A stretch of 64,000 nt of DNA from Micrasema longulum. Its lineage: Eukaryota; Arthropoda; Insecta; Trichoptera; Brachycentridae. Location: NCBI GenBank assembly GCA_022494885.1, contig JAGVSM010002678.1:1-64000 (forward strand), written 5' to 3'. The position numbers and the translations under genes are program-made. Positions 45,401-54,400 of this stretch are shown here, piece after piece (position 1 is the stretch's first letter; each line of letters opens with the position of its first letter). The notes beneath the pieces are model-generated. The model was not told where the DNA came from. It saw only the letters and a program-made list of their open reading frames with translations, and made no database searches.

Positions 45401-48400
45401 AAATAATGTATAAAACTGTTTTTATAACGGAAATAAACTAATACTGTTTGGTTAATTCAACCTAATTCAGTGTTTTAGGTATTGCTTATGGTCGCAATAA
45501 TGTTCTAAATGAAAATCATTATGACTTTTAATCATCAGTGTGGCTATATATAAGACAATTTGTAAACGCATGCAAAAAATAAAAACCCCTAAATTAATCA
45601 CTCTAGGGGGTAGATAAGATTCAGAGTACCACCCCTGGGCTGGTATTCGGTATAGCGTTCAAAATAGTAGCCCTGGTGGCAAATAGGGTACTGCATCAGT
45701 GCACCAAATGCATCATATCTCGATGATGAGTGTCAGGAAACTAAGGTGATCAGTCTTGCGCTTCAGGTCCAAAGACAATGAAATATTACACTGTAAAACA
45801 CCCTTATAACTAACATTTCATGTGTCATACTTGCCAGGAATCGAACCCGGGACCTGAGCATGGTAGGAAAATGCTTCAACTACTTCACTATCGAGGCAGA
45901 CTTATCTCTACTCGATTTTATATTTAAGGATTTTTAATTGAGGGCAGCCTCTGTGCCAAAAGCACTTGACAAAGATTCTGATTCTATTTCTCGCACAGAA
46001 TGTGTACTGGATAAAAATCTCAAAACTATATTTATTTTCAGTCACATTATGGATTTTTCATTAAGATTGTCATTTTAAGTGTAGTTACCATAGAATTAAG
46101 AATAGTCCAGAAGGAGCGTAGAATCATATTTGAATACATCAGACTGTGTCCAAAAACACCCCCACTTTTACCGCGCGCATTTGTGAAGTCGCCGCGTAAT
46201 GTTGCCAGATGGGAAAAAATACAATCATAACACAAATGTAAGGTAAAAAAAAAGCAATTTGTTAATTTCTCTAAAATTTTATTGTTCACCCGAAAACATT
46301 GACACAACAGAGTAGATAAATAAGGGGTCGTTTGATAAGAGTAATTGAATTAAAGAACTTTGAACTTAAAAAATAAATCAAATTTCATTTTACATAAAAC
46401 GAATATTTTTATGTCATGTTAAATAATATATGATGTTTACTAACAAAATGTCCATTTTGTTTTCTTTGACAATCTGACTGTCCCTTTAAGATCCCGACAG
46501 TAGTTCTACACTTTAAAACGACACAACACTGCATAGTTGAATTCAAATCGGGAGTTGCGTACTGAGCGACGTCTACAAAGAAACTAATGGGTCAAAATGT
46601 AAACCTATTCCTTCAAGAGTAGTTTAGTCGCCTTCTGTTTGATGCGCGTATGCGGTTTCTGGACTATTCCTTATTCTATAATAGGTATATATAATTTTTT
46701 TTATTTTTAATATTAATTTGTTTTCAGTTTGAAATGTTGACGGGTAACTTACCATTCCACGGTGCTACACGACATGATACCATGACACAGATATTAAAAG
46801 CTAAGCTTGGAATGCCCTCTAATCTAAGTGAAGAAGCCCAGTCTTTATTAAGAGCTCTCTTTAAAAGGAACCCGCATAATCGGTAATCTTATAAATAACT
46901 TTCAATAATAACAAAAACTTTTTTGTTCTTTTTACAATGTTTATGTTATAATACAGTAGAACCCCGTTTATCCAAACTCCAGTCATCCGGATTGCCAAAT
47001 ATCTGTATCGGTATCAGGAAATAAATAAAGGAGATATTATAATGACAAATGAAAAAGGGTGCTGGCGGCCGGCGCGTTTCTTCGTTAAAGCAATTAACTT
47101 TGCTGTACATCTTTAAGTAAGTTTTTGTGTTATAACATCTGGCACTCATTAATCCGAGTAATTGGAGTTTTACCGTAATGCAAATAGTTGCTACTTTATA
47201 ATAGAAGATCCAGAGCCACATTCTTCCGAAAAAAACTTAATAATAGAACAATATTATATTCGCAGCCATTTTGCAGAAACTTGATTTAAAATACTGGCCA
47301 AGAGGAAAAAACAAAAAAAAAACTCTCACTTCTGTTCAATGTACTTCATAGTCCTAACGCTCCTGCGTGAAAAATTTCAACGCTTATCAGTTCATGGTTT
47401 ACCTCTTCGTTCTAATTCTCAAGGCACTTTCTCTTCCTTAATCTCTCCTTTCCTTTTTCCTCTTTCCTCTTTTTTTCCTTTTTCCCATTGAGTAATAGTT
47501 TTGATTTAAGGTAATTTATTAACAAATACGTTTATTTCTATTTTTATATACTTTTAGCTTTTTAATCTTTTTTTTTCTATTGAATATGTTCTGTAACTTG
47601 AATTATAAAAATAAAACTTTTATTTTATTGGTTGGTTGGAAGACATTGCCATTTGGCAATAAGCCCGCCAATGTACAAATAACATTATGTACAAAAGTTA
47701 AATAAAAAAATAAATAAAAAAAACTTAGTACATTTTCAATAAAACAACGTCTTGCCAGCAAGTTTAAATAAAATATGCTTACTACCCATAGGTTGTCGTA
47801 TTACATTGGTCAGAAATGATACAAGATCATGTGCAGTTTCCTGTACAATAATATGGAAATATCAGGTTTTTCTTTTTTAATTTCTAAAATAATAAAAATC
47901 TATGAAATACTGTCCAGTAAAAAAAATATTTTGCTAATTATTAGTAAAATAAAAAATATTTTTAAATTTGTAATTTTGAATTTCCGCAAAAACGGTCATT
48001 CCATAGGCCTCGCCCCTAAAACGTAACGATTCATGTTTATTTGTGCCTGGCCATTGAAATTTGTTTGGAACATTATCACGAATCTTGACATCATAACAAC
48101 CAAGGCCAAACACGTCACGTTTTTCTAGCAACTGATTTTTATTCGATTTCTTGTTTACATTTATGTATGAAAACATTTCTCCACAATATCCATCCCCATT
48201 GATTTCGAAAATACAATTAATTATTCTAAATTCATTTCATATATTTTTATCGGTATTCGTAGTATGTGATATTTCCCTATTCTTCTGCCAAATCTTGGAC
48301 CATTTTATTTCTGTTTTACACGGGGCAGTTTCTGAGATTGAAAATTGCACGTAAGCCTGCGCAGTACGTAAATGTTCTCGGCGAAAACAGGCAGTTTCAC

Positions 48401-51400
48401 ACAACGAAATATCTTGTAATGATGTGACTATTGACAATAAACATAAAGTTTCTAAAATAACATGGATCGTAAACCTTACCGAAAATCAGTATTTCCAGAA
48501 AAGAATGGCAAGAACGAAGCAAGTGTAGTGAAAAAAATAAAGTCATACAAGCAACAACAAATACATGTTGACAGTTGAAGTTGAAGTTAACAGTATCACA
48601 GGTGTACGCGCAGATCTTGGTTCAAATATTTGTTGAAAAATTTGACAACAAATTTCACCCAATTTGTGTATTACCACACAATATCCTGCTAACAGGAATT
48701 CGGACTTTTATCATAAAACAATAATATTATCGGGCCAATGTCAAAATCAAGAATCGATAAAATCATTATTATTTAGAGGTATCAAAATTTAAACTTTAAA
48801 ACTAGTACGTACAATTCACAAATTTGATTTGTGTTAAATCAGCCTCGTAACAATTGAACGGATTGTCAAGTCGTCAGTTGGGCATTAGCCGGACGATATA
48901 TTCCATATCTCGTGACACCTTATATCATGTATTCAATGTTACAGGCTTGGTGCCGGAGCAAATGGAATTGAAGACATTAAACGCCATGAATTCTTTTCAA
49001 CCATTGATTGGAAGGCCTTGCTAGAGAAGACAACACGGCCGCCATTTCGACCCGCCGTGTCTCGTGCTGACGATGCATTCTACTTTGACTCTGAATTCAC
49101 TTCTCGCACTCCTAAAGATTCGCCAGGAGTCCCGGCATCTGCCAATGCGCACGAGCTTTTTAGGTAACTGAAATTTTTTTAGTGTTATTTTTTTCTTTAA
49201 TTAGTAATGCCTGATAAAAGTTATTCGGTGCCACCACCTTAACACTGATTTTTTAATGAGTCACAGGCATGGTTCGTTCGTGGTTGTCACTGTAAGCTGT
49301 GTTTCTTATATGCATTCGCTTTATAGATTAAATGTTATAAAATAAAATACGCTGTCTCTTTAACAGTGCAATAAACTAGCATTTTTTCAAGTTTCAAGGA
49401 ATCGTAATCAACCATTTTAGAAACTGGGAAATAATTTGTGGTAGAGCGGGGTTTGAACCTCAGACCTTTGGATCTGGAGTCAGTGACACTACCAAAGGAC
49501 CACAACCTGCCTCATTATTATTGAACTTTTTTACTAAATTTACTTAACATGTTACATACTAATCAAATTGTTCCGATAAACTTTTGACATTTTAAGATTT
49601 ATAATATTTCTTTTCTTTTATTTTTCAAATAATTACTATTTTGAACGTTTGTTTTTTTATGTAAAAGGGAGCTAAACCATGTAATATTTCAAGGCATGTG
49701 TATTTGAAAATGTTCTATTAAGGCCAAATTAAATTATTCTTACTCTGGAAAATTGGAGTCTGTGCTATGTAAGCTCCTGACACCGACTTCTGAAACTTCG
49801 AGATGTAGGTTCTGCAGTGCAGATGATGAAACACCTACACACATTTCATGTGAATGTGATGCTTTGTATCGCAAAAGAAGCCAAATTGAATTAGTGGAGT
49901 CTGGAATTTGAGATAAGATGTGAAATATTATTTTGACTGTGTTGTTCTTTAGCATTGGTTCAAAATGATAGATGTTCTGTTTATATTTTCAGAGGATTCA
50001 GTTTTATTGCTCCATGCCTACTAGAAGAAGGAAATGACAAAACGGTAACGAACCAAACTGCCACTGCTGCCACAACTCAGGCCAGTAATCCTAGTCAGGA
50101 AACATTTTGGAGTGGTGCGATTAACAGAAATCACTTTTTTGAAGAATACAGGTATGCCCGATCCAACTTATTAAACATTATCAATCTATTTTGCATAATC
50201 TAACTAATTTCTAAAAATCTGTTTTTAAATTGTGAACTAGACCAATAAATAAAGCTCTTAAAATATTTATACTGTTTGCAGTGTAGTTTTGTAAATAAAT
50301 TAAACTTTTAGATATTTCCATCACACGAATAACTGACATATTTCTTTTAATGATTTTCTTGCTAGTAAATTTCTTCTTTTTCAGATTATTAGGCGAACTT
50401 GGAGCAGGGTCTTTTTCTGTGTGTAGACTTTGTGAACATAGAACTAGTAAGACACAATATGCTGTTAAAATTATAGATAGGACTGTCTATGATCCTAGGG
50501 AAGAGATAGAAATTCTACTCAGGTTTGTTATTACAGTAAAACCTCATTTTTACGTTCCTCAATTTGACATTTTCTTACTTTTTACACCGAAATGTTCAGG
50601 TCCCATTTTTTCCATACATTCTCATTCAAGTATTCCCCCCAATTAACATTTTTTATCACCCCGGTTTTATGCTGAAAATTTTTTGAAACTCAGCTAATGT
50701 GTCATAACTGTAACCGTAATACGAATATTTTGAGAAACATCAACTGCCGAGCGGGTGCGCCTTGAAACGGCGCAGCAACCGTACATGGCACGGCGCCGTG
50801 GTGATGTGTCCAGACCCTGAAACTAGTGTAACAACAAGCAGCTTTTTAGTTTTTAAACCACTTATTACTATATTAATAATATTGATATTTGTCGCATCTA
50901 TTCTCAAAGTTAAAACTAAAGCAAATTAAAAAAGAACAGGTGAAGGTAAAAAATATAACAAGCAGCAAGAAATCTAGTTATCGATAATTAAATTTTTAAA
51001 ACGTTATATATAGTGGTAGAAGTGGAAGAGGAGGAAGGATAATGTTATGAACAAGAGTTGCTATCAAATAAAAAAAAAACAGCCAATAGTTATTCCAATT
51101 CTGATCATGAGGTCCATTTTGCTGATGATTCAGTAGTGTTTTATTAAGGACATTGTCCAATGTTGTCTGTTTGTGTGATCAAATGTGCCAGTGCCGGCGG
51201 TGGGAGTAACGACGAATGTGTAAAATACTAACAAATTCAGGGAAAAAATTGGCATCAAAATGTGTCCCTCTGCACGAGATGTATCTTTTAAATCCTCCAA
51301 TTCTCAATCCCAAGAAAAACTTCCCTTACAGCCGGGTAGTTTCAGACTTGAATAAATTGCCAAGCCTAGTTGTCCATTCCATTTTGGTCAACCAGTTCAA

Positions 51401-54400
51401 AAACCTTGTTGAAGGAGAACGCAGACAAAAACCAGTACAAGGGAAATAGGTGCTCGGGCAAAGGCTGCCTGTCTATAACAAATAATAATTATTATTTAAT
51501 ATTATGAATAGGGGGGTTGACAAATATACAGCTTTCACTGTATTGGCTGGGTCTTCACAACTAAATCAAAGATATTTCTTGTGAAATAAAATCAATAAAC
51601 AAATAATCAAAATAGATGTGTAAAAGGTTGAATATCTGCGATGCAGGTATAGCCAGCAGCCCGGGATCGTATCCCTGCGCGGGGTGTATGAGGACGGAAA
51701 GTGCCTGCTGCTAGTGACGGAACTGTTGCGCGGGGGCGAGCTCCTGGAGCACATCACGCAGCGTGGTCGCCTGCCAGAGCTCGAGGCTCGCGCCATCCTC
51801 ACCCACGTACTGCGCGCTGTCCACTACCTGCACCAGCATGGTGTCGTCCACAGGTATTCACTAGTTAATAATTTTTCGGACGCAGCTATAATCGCAAGTA
51901 GAAGGTTGACACTTTCCCATTTCTATCATCTTTTAATTCTGGAATACTCCACCAAAAGTAGGTTAAAAAATAATACTGGGTAGGGCTGAGCCGACTGACT
52001 TAATAGTCTACATATTAACAAATAAAATAAAAAGCCGCTGAATTTTCTCATTTACCACTTCATCACTCATCTTAAATTGACATTTTCTTTTAACAAATTA
52101 ATTTTAAATTTTAATTTACCTGGCAAGGTCTGTCTTAACGGATTATGAAATAATAAGACTCCTAGAAAGTTTAAGGCTAATAACTTTAATTTTTCAGGGA
52201 TATCAAGCCTTCCAATATTCTGTTTGCCACTTCAGAGCGTAAGCCAAGTGACATCAGACTTGTAGACTTTGGTCTCGCTAAACAACTTCGGGCAGAGAAT
52301 GGTCTTCTGATGACTCCGTGTTACACAGCCAACTTTGTTGCACCAGAAGTTCTTAAAAGGGCGGGATATGATGCGGCCTGCGACATTTGGAGCCTCGGTA
52401 TGTTTATTCTAGCCTTACGATTGCTCAAGGTTCGAACCCCCCACTACCACAACTTAATTTTCATTTTCTAATATATAATTATTTATTTACAACTCATTTT
52501 TCAACGCTCTTAAATTTTTTAATACATATTGGGTAAATCATTAGGCGATTTTTTTTAATCTAAATTGGTTGCAACAGAGAGGGAAAACATTTTTGAGAAG
52601 AGAATATGGAAGACTAAGCATTCACAGGGCTTATGACCTGTCGTTGGCTGGTTTAAGTGGTCACTCATTTGGACATACTCAAAACGTTGTCGATTAATCT
52701 AACTGGTATAAAGAGTAAAAAATAAATAAAAGTTGGTTTCAGGAATTGCCTAGTAAGTGAACTGGTTCAGCCGGATGAAACTCACCCACATCGATAATGG
52801 TTTCGGCTCTTTTACTTCACAAAATTTAACATACGGAAGAGTTGAGGAAATGTGGATGTTTAACCATGGAAAGAATGGTTAATGTTACACAGTGTGTAAA
52901 GTGGCCACATAAACCAGCAAATGACAGGTCATAAGCCCTGTTAATGCCTTGACTTCCATATTCCCTTCTCAAAAATGTTTTCTCTGTAGCAACAAACTTA
53001 AATTTAAATAACTGCCTAGGGAGGAAATACAGCCTGTTTACAAACATTTGGGCATACTCAAAACATGGTTGATCAAATATTTTTTATATGAAATAACGAA
53101 ATGTTAAGGCATCTATAGGGCTAATGATTCCTGGCATTGACTGTTTTAAGAAATCAGTTTGTTCATTGTGTGACATTCACCATTCGCTTTATGATTAAAC
53201 AACCATTTTGTTTTTTTTTTTTTTTTTAAATAAATATTTGCGTTCTTATGATTTACCCAAATATTTCATTTTGAGGGCCATTTTCAACGAGTTGTAAATA
53301 ACTCACTATTAGAAAATGGAATCAAGTTGGGGTAGAGTGGGATTCGAACCACAGACCTTTGGTCCGAGAGTCCGAGACACTAGCCACAGGACCACATTTT
53401 AAAAAAAAAATATATACGAGGTGTGTTCAGAAAAAACCAGGAATTTAATTTTGTGGGTTTGGGGAGTCCGATTGTCAATTTTTAAAATTTTATTATGTTG
53501 GCTTACGTGCACCTGAAGTATGCTAAAATTTTCAGCTGTATTCATTGTTAACTTTGTCTGTGGCAGCCAAAAAAATTAAGAGTCGGACTCTCCAAACCCG
53601 CGAAATTAAAAAAAAAAAACATTATTTTCTGAACACACCTAGTACTATGGTATTTGTGACTAGGAACCGAACTCATTTTTATTTATTTATTTATTTTATT
53701 TGGGAAATCAACAGTTCTACATACATATTTATAGTAACTAAACAGATATAGTGTATAAACTCAGAACTAATAACAGATTTCCACAAAGTATAGAAAGTTA
53801 GTAAAGAAAATATATTACATATCAAATAAATACATATAAAAATGTTATTTTCATGTACTCATAAACATTTTTCAATAATCAGAGATCAATTCAATTCAGA
53901 TCAATCAATTTTTTTATATTTATTTTAAGAACATTAAAATACTGTAAATCGGGAGGGATTAAGACAAGAATGCTTGAAGAGAGGATAAGGAGGGGAAGGG
54001 AGATGTACATATTTATTATTATAATGTCTACTAAGTTACATAATGCATTTTTAGTGTAAATTTTAAATCTGACAGAGTGATGTTTTCCATACAGTAATCT
54101 GTTGATTTTTGTGATGCAAATAATACGGAAACATGAGTGCAGAATTATTTTACCTACTGCCAATATGTACTAAGTTCCTATTTGAAATAATAAATGAATA
54201 CATATTTAAAAATAATTATGCTATTTGCATTTTCTTTCATTGCAGGTGTTCTGGCATACATAATGCTGGCTGGAAAAACCCCCTTTGCATCAACTGGTGA
54301 TGACTCTCCAGAAGCTATTTTGGCACGGATTGAATCGGGAAAGGTATTTTGTTTTATAACTTATCTTTTTGAATTGGAGACCTGCAATGGATGACTTTAG

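Noticed and set aside
51566..51802. Minus-strand Arg/Ser-rich frame
   Set aside because: Antisense shadow of the GC-rich RSK exon 9.
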